Source: Streptomyces filamentosus (GTDB lineage Bacteria > Actinomycetota > Actinomycetes > Streptomycetales > Streptomycetaceae). From it: a stretch of DNA of 64,000 bases. The notes beneath the pieces are model-generated. The model had not been told where the DNA came from, searched no databases, and saw only the letters and a program-made list of their open reading frames with translations. The stretch is taken from the NCBI RefSeq assembly GCF_014654895.1, contig NZ_BNBE01000003.1, forward strand, positions 896,501 to 960,500, written 5' to 3'. Every line of letters begins with the position of its first letter. Within the stretch, counting starts at the first letter, position 1. Position numbers and translations under genes: made by a program. Positions 1 through 7,516 of the stretch are shown here, piece by piece.

Positions 1-821
1 GCGTCCTCGGCATCGCCCCCGGCGCCCGCATCCTGCCCGTGCGGGTCATCCTCGAAGGCAAGGACAAGGCCCGCGACAAGGCCCGCAAGACCCGTGGCAC
101 CGCCCTCGCCCAGGGCATCCGCTGGGCCGCCGACCACGGCGCAGACGTCATCAACCTCTCCCTCGGCGACGACTCGAAGTCCGCCCACCCCGACCCCGGC
201 GAGGACGCCGCCGTCCAGTACGCCCTCGGCAAGGGCGTCGCCGTCGTCGCCTCCGCCGGCAACGGCGGCGAGAAGGGCGACCACATCTCCTACCCGGCCG
301 CCTACCCCGGCGTCATCGCCGTCACCGCCGTCGACCGCTACGGCACCCGCGCCTCCTTCTCCACCCGCCGCTGGTACGCCACGGTCAGCGCCCCCGGCGT
401 CGACATCGTCATCGCCGACCCCGACCGCAAGTACTACGAGGGCTGGGGCACGAGCGCCGCCGCCGCCTTCGTCTCCGGCGCCGTCGCCCTCATCCGCTCC
501 GCCCACCCCGACCTGACCCCCGCGCAGATCAAGCGGCTCCTCGTCGACACCGCCCGGGACCGGCCCGAGGGCGGCCGGAGCGACGCCAAGGGGTACGGCA
601 CGGTCGACCCGGCCGCGGCCATCGAGGCGGGCGCCGCGCTGAAGGGCGGCGACCCGAAGGACGCCACCGCCGGCTACCGCGGCCAGTACTTCGGCCCCGG
701 CCCCCTCCCCGCCGCCGAGGAGAGCGGTGCGTCCGGGCTGCTCGCCCCCCTCGCCGGCGGCCTCGGCGCGCTCCTGCTGCTGGCCGCCGTGGCCCTGCAC
801 CGGGCGGGCCGCGCCCGCTGA
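1..821 (+). CDS. mycP: Mycosin-like S8 (subtilisin) membrane protease, 5'-truncated by window edge
   Basis: Reading frame enters from base 3 (VLGIAPGARILPV precedes the first GTG at 39), so the true start, with the catalytic Asp and His, lies outside the window. Visible: the oxyanion-hole segment ASAGNGG and the catalytic Ser in GWGTSAAAAF (Ser codon 453-455), then a C-terminal helix LAGGLGALLLLAAVALH followed by basic residues, i.e. a membrane anchor. This layout is that of mycosins, the membrane subtilases of type VII (ESX-like) secretion and their Streptomyces relatives. The usual GTSxAAP motif here reads GTSAAAA, without the proline. No ESX structural gene is visible downstream. Family assignment is good; a link to secretion is inference. 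Confidence 0.85.
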   Translation, partial: VLGIAPGARILPVRVILEGKDKARDKARKTRGTALAQGIRWAADHGADVINLSLGDDSKSAHPDPGEDAAVQYALGKGVAVVASAGNGGEKGDHISYPAAYPGVIAVTAVDRYGTRASFSTRRWYATVSAPGVDIVIADPDRKYYEGWGTSAAAAFVSGAVALIRSAHPDLTPAQIKRLLVDTARDRPEGGRSDAKGYGTVDPAAAIEAGAALKGGDPKDATAGYRGQYFGPGPLPAAEESGASGLLAPLAGGLGALLLLAAVALHRAGRAR

Positions 822-867
822 CGCCCCGGCGGCGGGGACCGGACGCCCGGCCCGTTAGGCTCGGGGC

Positions 868-1602
868 GTGGAGCTCAAGAACATCCCGGACCCCGGTTTC
901 TCCGACGACGACGGCACCGCGGACCCGGCGCTCGCCGCGGCCCTCGCGGCCTGGGCGGAGGACAGAACCGCCCACGGCCCCGTCCTGGAGGCGCTGCGCG
1001 GAGCCCGGCTCCTCGTCCCCGTCGTCGCCGTCCTCGGCGAGGTGGAGATCGACCCGGAGACGGGACTGAAGCAGGAGAAGACCAGCGACATGGCGGTGCC
1101 GACGCTCACCGCCGGCGACCGCCGCGGGCTGCCCGCCTTCACCTCGACCGCCTCGCTCGCCCGGTGGGACCCGGCCGCCCGGCCCGTCGCCGTCCCGCTC
1201 CACCAGGCGCTCGCCGCCCTCGTCCACGAGAAGGCCGACACCCTGGTCCTCGACATGGCCGGACCGGTGCCCTACCAGGTGAGCGGGTCCGCCCTGCTCG
1301 CCCTCGCCGAGGGCCGCACCAGCACCGACCCGCTCGACGACCCGGCCGTCCGGGACGCGGTCCGCGCCGCGGTCGCCGCCGAGCCCGCCGTGCTCCGCGC
1401 CCACCTGGGCCCCGGCACCGCCGACGGCACCCTCGCCCTGGTCCTCGCCGGGGACGCCGACCCGGCGGACGCCGCCCGGCGGGTGGCCTCCGCGCTGGCC
1501 TCCGACGAAACGCTGAGGGCCCGCCTGGTGCGGGGCCTCGACCTGGCGCTCCTGCCGGCCGCGGCCACCCCTCCGGGCGAGCCCTTCTACGTACGGGACT
1601 GA
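868..1602 (+). CDS. SseB family protein
   Basis: 244 residues. The N-terminal half (ARLLVPVVAVLGEVEID, then MAVPTLTAGDRRGLPAFTS) matches the SseB N-terminal domain as it occurs in actinomycetes (enhanced serine sensitivity protein B); the C-terminal half is an Ala-rich alpha/beta region. No enzyme motif is visible and the molecular function is unknown. Start is GTG 868 with no Shine-Dalgarno; a TAGGCT -10 element at 856-861 ends 6 nt upstream, which suggests a leaderless transcript. It lies 46 bp after the mycosin gene in the same direction but probably has its own promoter. Confidence 0.8.
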   Translation: MELKNIPDPGFSDDDGTADPALAAALAAWAEDRTAHGPVLEALRGARLLVPVVAVLGEVEIDPETGLKQEKTSDMAVPTLTAGDRRGLPAFTSTASLARWDPAARPVAVPLHQALAALVHEKADTLVLDMAGPVPYQVSGSALLALAEGRTSTDPLDDPAVRDAVRAAVAAEPAVLRAHLGPGTADGTLALVLAGDADPADAARRVASALASDETLRARLVRGLDLALLPAAATPPGEPFYVRD

Positions 1603-1642
1603 CCTGCGGGCCCTCCGGCCTCGGGGTCCCGGCTCCCGGGCC

Positions 1643-1816
1643 CAGCCGTGGACGGCGCCTGTGGCCGTGGTCTTCCGGGGGCGACCCCCGTACCCCCGCG
1701 GCCCTCCGGGCCCTTCGCGGTCGGCCGTCAGCCGTGGACGGCGCCCGTGGCCGTGGTCTTCCGGGGGCGACCCCCGTACCCCCGCGGCCCTCCGGGCCCT
1801 TCGCGGCCGGCCGTCA
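1643..1816. repeat. 86-bp direct tandem repeat, two full copies abutting a gene end
   Basis: Copies 1643-1728 and 1729-1814 differ by only 2 bases. A third partial match (CAGCCGTAGACGGCGCC from 1815) is the 3' end of the minus-strand DUF1844 gene, so the repeat unit includes a copy of that gene's stop and last codons. Each unit contains a small hairpin CGGGGGCGACCCCCG (6-bp stem). The array fills the convergent gap between the SseB and DUF1844 genes and could help terminate both. Confidence 0.9.
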
Positions 1817-2191
1817 GCCGTAGACGGCGCCCGTGTACTTCTCGCCCGGGCCCTTGCCCGGCTCGTCGGGGACGACCGACGCCTCGCGGAAGGCGAGCTG
1901 GAGGGACTTCAGGCCGTCCCGCAGGGGGGCGGCGTGGAAGGACGAGATCTCCGTGGTGCTCGCGTCGAGCAGGCCGGCGAGGGCGTGGATCAGCTTGCGC
2001 GCCTCGTCGAGGTCCTTGTGGGCGTCGCCCTCCTCGGTGAGGCCGAGCTTGACCGCGGCGGCGCTCATCAGGTTGACGGCGACGGTCACGATGACCTCGA
2101 CCGCCGGCACCTCGGCGATGTCGCGGGTCATGGCCTCGAAGTCGGGGTTCTCGGAGTCGGTGGGGGACGCGTTCTGGGGGGTCTCGCTCAT
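1814..2191 (-). CDS. DUF1844 family protein
   Basis: 125 residues starting MSETPQNASPTDSENPDF; the core (VPAVEVIVTVAVNLMSAAAV, KLGLTEEGDAHKDLDEARK) is the DUF1844 signature found upstream of infC in many actinomycetes. Function unknown; probably a small cytoplasmic helical protein. ATG 2191 was chosen over the in-frame extension to 2455 because the conserved sequence begins there and a TATCGT -10 element (2199-2204, minus strand) sits 7 nt upstream with no Shine-Dalgarno, as in leaderless genes. Divergent from the infC operon. Its last codons are copied in the adjoining 86-bp repeats. Confidence 0.85.
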   Translation of the reverse strand: MSETPQNASPTDSENPDFEAMTRDIAEVPAVEVIVTVAVNLMSAAAVKLGLTEEGDAHKDLDEARKLIHALAGLLDASTTEISSFHAAPLRDGLKSLQLAFREASVVPDEPGKGPGEKYTGAVYG

Positions 2192-2544
2192 GCCCCACAC
2201 GATAAGCGGGCGGACGGTTCGCGCCGACCGCCGGGTCCTGCTAACCTTGTGTAACGACCGGCCGGACACCTGTGTGCCCGGCCCGCAAGTGGAGGCTCCG
2301 ATCTCCCACCTGACCGCTCTCACGGGCGGCGGGTCACCGGTCAGGCGGCGACCATCGTTCCGTACGGACGATGGAGTCGCCCTGTGCGCCCCGCGGTTGA
2401 CCGCGACGGTGCTCCGGTTTTCTTTGGAGCCCCGCTTGTGTCCCGTCCGGGGCATTTTTCATGCTCCCGCTCGGTTGGTCTCAGTGATTTGACGTGACGT
2501 GTCCGTCCGCCAAGGCGGTCGCGTGGTGCTACCGAGGAGGATCC
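2192..2544 (+). promoter_or_regulatory. infC-rpmI-rplT leader with attenuator-like hairpin
   Basis: About 350 bp without a gene. It holds a long imperfect hairpin, GGCGACCATCGT (2346-2357) pairing with ACGATG-ga-GTCGCC; a small hairpin GCGGT-tg-ACCGC near 2394-2405; and GCCCCG (2430-2435) pairing with CGGGGC (2448-2453) followed by ATTTTT (2454-2459), which looks like an intrinsic terminator. A second GCCCCG at 2388-2393 could pair with the same CGGGGC, so mutually exclusive folds are possible. In other bacteria this operon is feedback-controlled by L20 or IF3; control here is inferred from sequence only. Confidence 0.6.
2430..2459 (+). terminator. Possible attenuator hairpin upstream of infC
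   Basis: 6-bp GC stem GCCCCG/CGGGGC with a 12-nt loop, followed by ATTTTT. U-tracts are rare in this genome (strong hairpins elsewhere in the window lack them), so this one stands out. It lies 85 nt before the likely infC start. Confidence 0.5.
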
Positions 2545-3195
2545 ATCAGCGCCGAGCCCCGCATCAACGAGCGGATTCGCGTTCCTGAGGTGCGTCTTGT
2601 CGGCCCCAGCGGCGAGCAGGTGGGCATCGTCCCCCTTGCCAAGGCCCTGGAGCTCGCGCAGGAGTACGACCTCGATCTTGTCGAGGTCGCGGCGAACGCC
2701 CGTCCGCCCGTGTGCAAGCTCATGGACTACGGGAAGTTCAAGTACGAGTCGGCCATGAAGGCCCGTGAGGCGCGCAAGAACCAGGCGCACACGGTCATCA
2801 AGGAGATGAAGCTCCGGCCGAAGATCGACCCGCACGACTACGACACCAAGAAGGGCCACGTCGTCCGCTTCCTGAAGCAGGGCGACAAGGTCAAGATCAC
2901 GATCATGTTCCGTGGTCGTGAGCAGTCCCGGCCCGAGCTCGGTTACCGCCTTCTTCAGCGCCTCGCCGAGGACGTCCAGGACCTGGGCTTCATCGAGTCG
3001 AACCCGAAGCAGGACGGCCGGAACATGATCATGGTTCTGGGTCCGCACAAGAAGAAGACCGAGGCCATGGCCGAGGCGCGCGAGGCTCAGGCCGCGCGCA
3101 AGGCGGAGCGCCAGGGCCTCGCGCCCGAGGCGGCCGCCGAGGCCGGTGCCGAGGAGGCTTCGGCCGACACGTCGGCCGAGAACGCCGAGGCGTGA
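2545..3195 (+). CDS. infC: Translation initiation factor IF-3, probable AUC start
   Basis: IF3 N-domain (RINERIRVPEVRLVGPSGEQ), helical linker (KALELAQEYDLDLVEV) and C-domain (RGREQSRPELGYRLL) are all present, plus an Ala/Glu-rich tail typical of actinomycetes. IF3 binds the 30S subunit, prevents premature 50S joining and checks the start codon. Homology starts at ISAEPRIN, where AGGAGG (2535-2540) is followed 4 nt later by ATC 2545. No ATG/GTG/TTG suits this site; the nearest in-frame one is GTG 2494 (233 residues) without a clear ribosome site. A rare start codon is the known means by which infC of other bacteria is autoregulated. First gene of infC-rpmI-rplT. Identity is certain; the start is inference. 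Confidence 0.95.
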   Translation: MSAEPRINERIRVPEVRLVGPSGEQVGIVPLAKALELAQEYDLDLVEVAANARPPVCKLMDYGKFKYESAMKAREARKNQAHTVIKEMKLRPKIDPHDYDTKKGHVVRFLKQGDKVKITIMFRGREQSRPELGYRLLQRLAEDVQDLGFIESNPKQDGRNMIMVLGPHKKKTEAMAEAREAQAARKAERQGLAPEAAAEAGAEEASADTSAENAEA

Positions 3196-3320
3196 TCCGA
3201 CGGGGCCGCCCCAGCGGCGGCCCCCGGGTTCCGCCCGGCACCACCACACGAAGAATTGACGTTCCCGGTTGTCCGGTGCCAGCACCGGGGGAGCGCCACT
3301 GACGAGGAGATAACGGCGCT

Positions 3321-3515
3321 ATGCCGAAGAACAAGACGCACTCCGGTGCCAAGAAGCGCTTCAAGGTCACCGGCTCCGGCAAGATCCTGCGCGAGCGCGC
3401 CGGCAAGCGCCACCTGCTCGAGCACAAGTCGTCCAAGCTGACGCGTCGCCTCACCGGCAACGCCGAGATGGCCCCGGGTGACGCCGCCAAGATCAAGAAG
3501 ATGCTGGGCATCTGA
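3321..3515 (+). CDS. rpmI: Ribosomal protein bL35
   Basis: 64 residues beginning MPKNKTHSGAKKRFKVTGSG, the standard bL35 start, with the basic core RERAGKRHLLEHKSSK. Structural protein of the 50S subunit. Preceded by GAGGAGATAACGGCGCT. It is the middle gene of infC-rpmI-rplT. The 106-bp gap before rplT contains a 7-bp hairpin GCCCTCG-gtccc-CGAGGGC (3528-3546) and a second possible stem GACCC/GGGTC around 3563-3583; these could form an L20-binding site or simply be local structure. Confidence 0.97.
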   Translation: MPKNKTHSGAKKRFKVTGSGKILRERAGKRHLLEHKSSKLTRRLTGNAEMAPGDAAKIKKMLGI

Positions 3516-3621
3516 GCTTGATCTCCCGCCCTCGGTCCCCGAGGGCATCCGGCCAAGACCGGGACCCATCCGTTTTCCGGGTCGTGTGAACACACCACGG
3601 CCCCGCTACAAGGAGTAAGAA

Positions 3622-4008
3622 GTGGCACGCGTCAAGCGGGCAGTCAACGCCCACAAGAAGCGCCGGGCGATCCTCGAGCAGGCCTCCGGCTACCGCGGTC
3701 AGCGTTCGCGCCTGTACCGCAAGGCCAAGGAGCAGGTCACCCACTCGCTGGTCTACAACTACAACGACCGGAAGAAGCGCAAGGGCGACTTCCGTCAGCT
3801 GTGGATCCAGCGCATCAACGCCGCTGCCCGCCAGAACGGCATGACGTACAACCGCCTCATCCAGGGTCTGAAGGCCGCCAACATCGAGGTGGACCGCAAG
3901 ATCCTCGCCGAGCTGGCCGTCAACGACATCAACGCGTTCGCCGCGCTGGTCGAGGTCGCGCAGAAGGCCCTCCCGGCCGACGTCAACGCCCCGAAGGCCG
4001 CCGCCTGA
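3622..4008 (+). CDS. rplT: Ribosomal protein bL20
   Basis: 128 residues, first codon GTG 3622 after AAGGAG. Starts MARVKRAVNAHKKRRAILEQ, with the conserved RSRLYRKAKEQV segment and the C-terminal RNA-binding domain (GLKAANIEVDRKILAELAV). Early assembly protein of the 50S subunit and, in several bacteria, translational repressor of its own operon. Last gene of the operon; a strong 14-bp hairpin follows at 4033-4065. Confidence 0.97.
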   Translation: MARVKRAVNAHKKRRAILEQASGYRGQRSRLYRKAKEQVTHSLVYNYNDRKKRKGDFRQLWIQRINAAARQNGMTYNRLIQGLKAANIEVDRKILAELAVNDINAFAALVEVAQKALPADVNAPKAAA

Positions 4009-4032
4009 TCTTCCAGGCCGCAGTGCTTCAGC

Positions 4033-4065
4033 CCGGACCCGCAGGCCCCGCGCCTGCGGGTCCGG
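4033..4065 (+). terminator. Rho-independent-type hairpin after rplT
   Basis: Perfect 14-bp stem (4033-4046 with 4052-4065, core GGACCCGCAGGC), loop CCCGC, no U-tract. It separates the ribosomal protein operon from the methyltransferase gene. Confidence 0.75.
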
Positions 4066-4116
4066 CGCGTTGACCGCCCCGTACGGAAACCCGACGAGAC
4101 AGAGAGCCCCAGGCAC

Positions 4117-4956
4117 ATGTCCACCCCCGAGCCGATCTCCCCGCGTTCCCCGCGCGTCGCCGCCGCCCGGCGGCTCGCCAAGCGCAACTTCCGGGGCAAG
4201 GACCGCCTCTTCCTCGCCGAGGGCCCCCAGGCCGTCCGCGAGGCCGTCGCGCACCGGGGCCCGGACGGTGCCCCCACCCTCGTCGAGCTCTTCACCACCG
4301 TCGATGCCGCCGAGCGCTACGCGCCCATCGTCGAGGCCGCCCGCGCCGCCGGCGCCCGCGTCCACCACGCCTCCGACGCCGTTCTCGCCGAGGTCTCCCA
4401 GACCGTCACCCCGCAGGGCCTCGTCGGCGTCTGCCGCTTCCTCGACTCGCCCTTCGAGGAGATCCTCGCCGCGAAGCCCAAGCTGGTCGCCGTCCTCGCG
4501 CACGTCCGCGACCCCGGGAACGCCGGCACCGTGCTCCGCTGTGCCGACGCCGCCGGAGCCGACGCGGTGATCCTCACCGACGCCTCCGTCGACCTGTACA
4601 ACCCCAAGTCGGTCCGGGCCTCCGTCGGCTCGCTCTTCCACCTCCCCGTCGCCGTGGGCGTCCCCGTCGAGCAGGCCGTCGCCGGCCTCAAGGACGCCGG
4701 CGTCCGCATCCTCGCCGCCGACGGCGCGGGCCTGGACGACCTCGACGACGAACTCGACGCCGGCACCATGGGCGGCCCCACCGCCTGGATCTTCGGCAAC
4801 GAGGCCTGGGGCCTCCCCGAGGAGACCCGCGCCCTCGCCGACGCCGTCGTCCGCGTCCCCATCCACGGCAAGGCCGAGAGCCTCAATCTCGCCACCGCCG
4901 CGGCCGTCTGCCTGTACGCCTCCGCCCGCGCCCAGCGCCCCCGCCGCTCGGTCTGA
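4117..4956 (+). CDS. SpoU/TrmH-family RNA 2'-O-ribose methyltransferase
   Basis: 279 residues. An N-terminal L30e-like substrate-binding part (RLFLAEGPQAVREAV) precedes the SPOUT domain with its three motifs: VLAHVRDPGNAGTVLRCAD, WIFGNEAWGLPEE and AESLNLATAAAVCLY, which form the SAM-binding trefoil knot. It should methylate a ribose 2'-OH in rRNA (or tRNA) using SAM; RlmB- and TsnR-like enzymes share this build, so the target nucleotide cannot be named. Its position next to rplT fits a ribosome-maturation role. ATG 4117 is the first Met before the homologous region. A second SpoU gene lies at 52024. Confidence 0.88.
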   Translation: MSTPEPISPRSPRVAAARRLAKRNFRGKDRLFLAEGPQAVREAVAHRGPDGAPTLVELFTTVDAAERYAPIVEAARAAGARVHHASDAVLAEVSQTVTPQGLVGVCRFLDSPFEEILAAKPKLVAVLAHVRDPGNAGTVLRCADAAGADAVILTDASVDLYNPKSVRASVGSLFHLPVAVGVPVEQAVAGLKDAGVRILAADGAGLDDLDDELDAGTMGGPTAWIFGNEAWGLPEETRALADAVVRVPIHGKAESLNLATAAAVCLYASARAQRPRRSV

Positions 4957-5094
4957 CCACCCCCCGCCCCCGTACCCGACCGTCGTGATCCGGCCACCCC
5001 GTGTGGCCTTCCGACTCCCGTTGGTCACCCTCGCCCAGTAGAGTGACGCACTCGGGAACCCACTGCGGTACACGGAGGGGTGGGAGACGGGGAT

Positions 5095-6228
5095 ATGACG
5101 GCCGGCACGGACAGTCCCGCGCGGACCGCACAGCCACGCGGGGCCGAGGCGCCCGCACCCGAGCCGTGGCCCGGGATCGACCCCGACGACCTGCCCGACG
5201 GGCTCGTCGTCGCCGACGAGCGGGGTCTCGTCGTCTGCTTCAACGCCGCCGCCAGCCGCCTCACCGCCGTCCCCGTCGCCGAGGCCCTCGGCCGCCCGCT
5301 CGACCGGGCCCTGCCGCTGGAGGACCTCAAGGGCCACCGCTGGTGGGCCCTCACCGACCCCTACGGCGGCCTCGCCACCCGGCGCGGCCAGCCCGAACGG
5401 AACCTGCTGCTGCCCGGCGGCCGCGAGGTCCTCGTCTCCGCCCGGTACGTCCGCGAGCACCCCACCGGACCCGTCCGCCGGGTCGTCGTCTCGCTCCGCG
5501 GCACCGAGGCCCGCCGCCGCACCGAGCGCAGCCACGCCGAACTGATCGCCACCGTCGCCCACGAACTCCGCTCCCCGCTCACCTCCGTCAAGGGCTTCAC
5601 CGCCACCCTCCTCAGCAAGTGGGAGCGGTTCACCGACGAGCAGAAGCGGCTCATGCTGGAGACCGTCGACGCCGACGCCGGCCGGATCAAACGGCTCATC
5701 GCCGAACTCCTCGACATCTCCCGGATCGACTCCGGCCGCCTGGAGGTCCGCCGCCAGCCCGTCGACATCGCCGCCGCCATCGGCCGCCACATCCAGGTGC
5801 ACACCACCGCCGGCCAGCCGCCCGACCGCTTCTTCGTCCGCACCCGTCCCGGACTCCCCGCGCTCTGGGCCGACCCCGACAAGATCGACCAGATCCTCGG
5901 CAACCTCCTGGAAAACGCGGTGCGCCACGGCGCCGGAACCGTCACCATCGAGGTGGCGCCCCGCACCGCGGGCGACGACGGCACCGGCGAGGAGGGGACG
6001 GAGGTCACCGTGCGCGACGAAGGACCGGGCATCCCCGAGGAGTCCATGAACCGCGTCTTCACCCGCTTCTGGCGCGGCAGCAAGCGCGGCGGCACCGGCC
6101 TCGGCCTCTACATCGTCAAGGGCCTCGTCGAGGCCCACGGCGGCACCATCACCGTCGGCCCCGGCCCGCGCGGCGGCGCCGAATTCCGATTTATCCTGCC
6201 CGTCGGAGCCCCGGCCCACCTCGTCTGA
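5095..6228 (+). CDS. Cytoplasmic PAS-domain sensor histidine kinase, orphan
   Basis: 377 residues without membrane helices. A PAS domain (about residues 30-140, DGLVVADERGLVVCFNAAAS) leads into the HisKA dimerisation box with His156 in ATVAHELRSPLTSVKGF and an HATPase domain with N box ILGNLLENAVRHG, G1 DEGPGIPEES, F box FTRFWRG and G2 GGTGLGLYIVKG. It should autophosphorylate on His156 and pass phosphate to a response regulator, but none is encoded nearby. ATG 5095 follows GGGAGACGGGG; GTG 5080 is an alternative. A TAGAGT -10 lies near 5040. The signal is unknown; the lack of a transmembrane part argues for an internal one. Confidence 0.88.
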   Translation: MTAGTDSPARTAQPRGAEAPAPEPWPGIDPDDLPDGLVVADERGLVVCFNAAASRLTAVPVAEALGRPLDRALPLEDLKGHRWWALTDPYGGLATRRGQPERNLLLPGGREVLVSARYVREHPTGPVRRVVVSLRGTEARRRTERSHAELIATVAHELRSPLTSVKGFTATLLSKWERFTDEQKRLMLETVDADAGRIKRLIAELLDISRIDSGRLEVRRQPVDIAAAIGRHIQVHTTAGQPPDRFFVRTRPGLPALWADPDKIDQILGNLLENAVRHGAGTVTIEVAPRTAGDDGTGEEGTEVTVRDEGPGIPEESMNRVFTRFWRGSKRGGTGLGLYIVKGLVEAHGGTITVGPGPRGGAEFRFILPVGAPAHLV

Positions 6229-6388
6229 GGTCTCTCACCCACCGAGACCCCACGGGATCCAGAGCCGCCGGGGCCCCCACGGGCTCATCCGCGTGTCCCC
6301 ACCCCGTTAGACTCGACCTTTGGCACGTTTGCGCCCTTGTCGTCGAACCGGGGTCGCCCCAGCCAGCCCAACGGAAGCACGGGAAGAG

Positions 6389-7516
6389 ATGTCGGCACCC
6401 AATAAGTCGTACGACCCGGTCGAGGTCGAAGCCTTGAAACCGGAAGAGATCGAGCGCATGCGGGACGAGGCGCTCGCCGCCTTCGCCGCCGCCGGCGACC
6501 TCGACGCGCTCGCGCACGCCAAGACGGCGCACACCGGCGGCACCTCGCCGCTCGCCCTCGCCAACCGCGAGATCGGCGCGCTGCCCCCGCAGGCCAAGGC
6601 CGCGGCCGGCAAGCTCGTCGGCCAGGCCCGCGGCGTCGTCTCCAAGGCGCTCGCCGCCCGCCAGGCCGAGCTGGAGGACGAGCGCGACGCGCGCGTCCTC
6701 GTCGAGGAGGCCGTCGACGTCACCCTGCCGTACGACCGGATCCCGGCCGGCGCCCGCCACCCGCTCACCACCCTCATGGAGCGCGTCGCCGACGTCTTCG
6801 TCTCCATGGGCTACGAGGTCGCCGAAGGCCCCGAGGTCGAGGCCGAGTGGTTCAACTTCGACGCCCTGAACTTCGTGCCGGACCACCCGGCGCGGCAGAT
6901 GCAGGACACCTTCTTCGTCCAGGGCCCCGAGGGCACCACGGGCGACGAGTCCGGTGTCGTGCTCCGCACCCACACCTCGCCGGTCCAGGCCCGCACCCTC
7001 ATCGACCGGGAGCCCCCGGTCTACGTGGTGTGCCCCGGCCGCGTCTACCGCACCGACGAGCTCGACGCCACGCACACCCCGGTCTTCCACCAGATCGAGC
7101 TGCTCGCCGTCGACGAGGGCCTCACCATGGCCGACCTCAAGGGCACCCTCGACCACATGGTCCAGGCGCTCTTCGGCGCGGACATGAAGACCCGGCTCCG
7201 CCCGAACTTCTTCCCCTTCACCGAGCCGTCCGCCGAGATGGACATGCTCTGTTACGTCTGCCGCGGCGAGTCCGTCGGCAACCCCGACCGTCCCTGCCGC
7301 ACCTGCGGCAGCGAGGGCTGGATCGAGCTCGGCGGCTGCGGCATGGTCAACCCGAAGGTGCTCGTCGCCTGCGGCGTGGACCCGGAGAAGTACAGCGGCT
7401 TCGCCTTCGGCTTCGGCATCGAGCGGATGCTGATGTTCCGGCACAACGTGGAAGACATGCGAGACATGGTCGAGGGTGACGTCCGGTTCACCCGGCCGTT
7501 CGGGATGGAGATCTGA
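6389..7516 (+). CDS. pheS: Phenylalanine--tRNA ligase alpha subunit
   Basis: 375 residues. An N-terminal helical arm (EEIERMRDEALAAFAAAG) is followed by the class II catalytic core: PRLRPNFFPFTEPSAE-type motif 2 region (here RLRPNFFPFTEPSAEMDM) and motif 3 GFAFGFGIERMLMFR. Forms the (alpha-beta)2 enzyme with PheT and charges tRNA-Phe. ATG 6389 follows GGGAAGAG and begins MSAPNKSYDPVEV; the upstream in-frame extension to 6320 is not conserved-looking. A TAGACT -10 at 6308-6313 predicts a leader of about 70 nt, in which no T-box or Phe-rich peptide is visible. The stop overlaps the pheT start. Confidence 0.97.
   Translation: MSAPNKSYDPVEVEALKPEEIERMRDEALAAFAAAGDLDALAHAKTAHTGGTSPLALANREIGALPPQAKAAAGKLVGQARGVVSKALAARQAELEDERDARVLVEEAVDVTLPYDRIPAGARHPLTTLMERVADVFVSMGYEVAEGPEVEAEWFNFDALNFVPDHPARQMQDTFFVQGPEGTTGDESGVVLRTHTSPVQARTLIDREPPVYVVCPGRVYRTDELDATHTPVFHQIELLAVDEGLTMADLKGTLDHMVQALFGADMKTRLRPNFFPFTEPSAEMDMLCYVCRGESVGNPDRPCRTCGSEGWIELGGCGMVNPKVLVACGVDPEKYSGFAFGFGIERMLMFRHNVEDMRDMVEGDVRFTRPFGMEI

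Noticed and set aside
6229..6388. T-box or Phe-rich leader peptide before pheS
   Set aside because: Predicted leader is about 70 nt, no T-box sequence and no Phe codon run.
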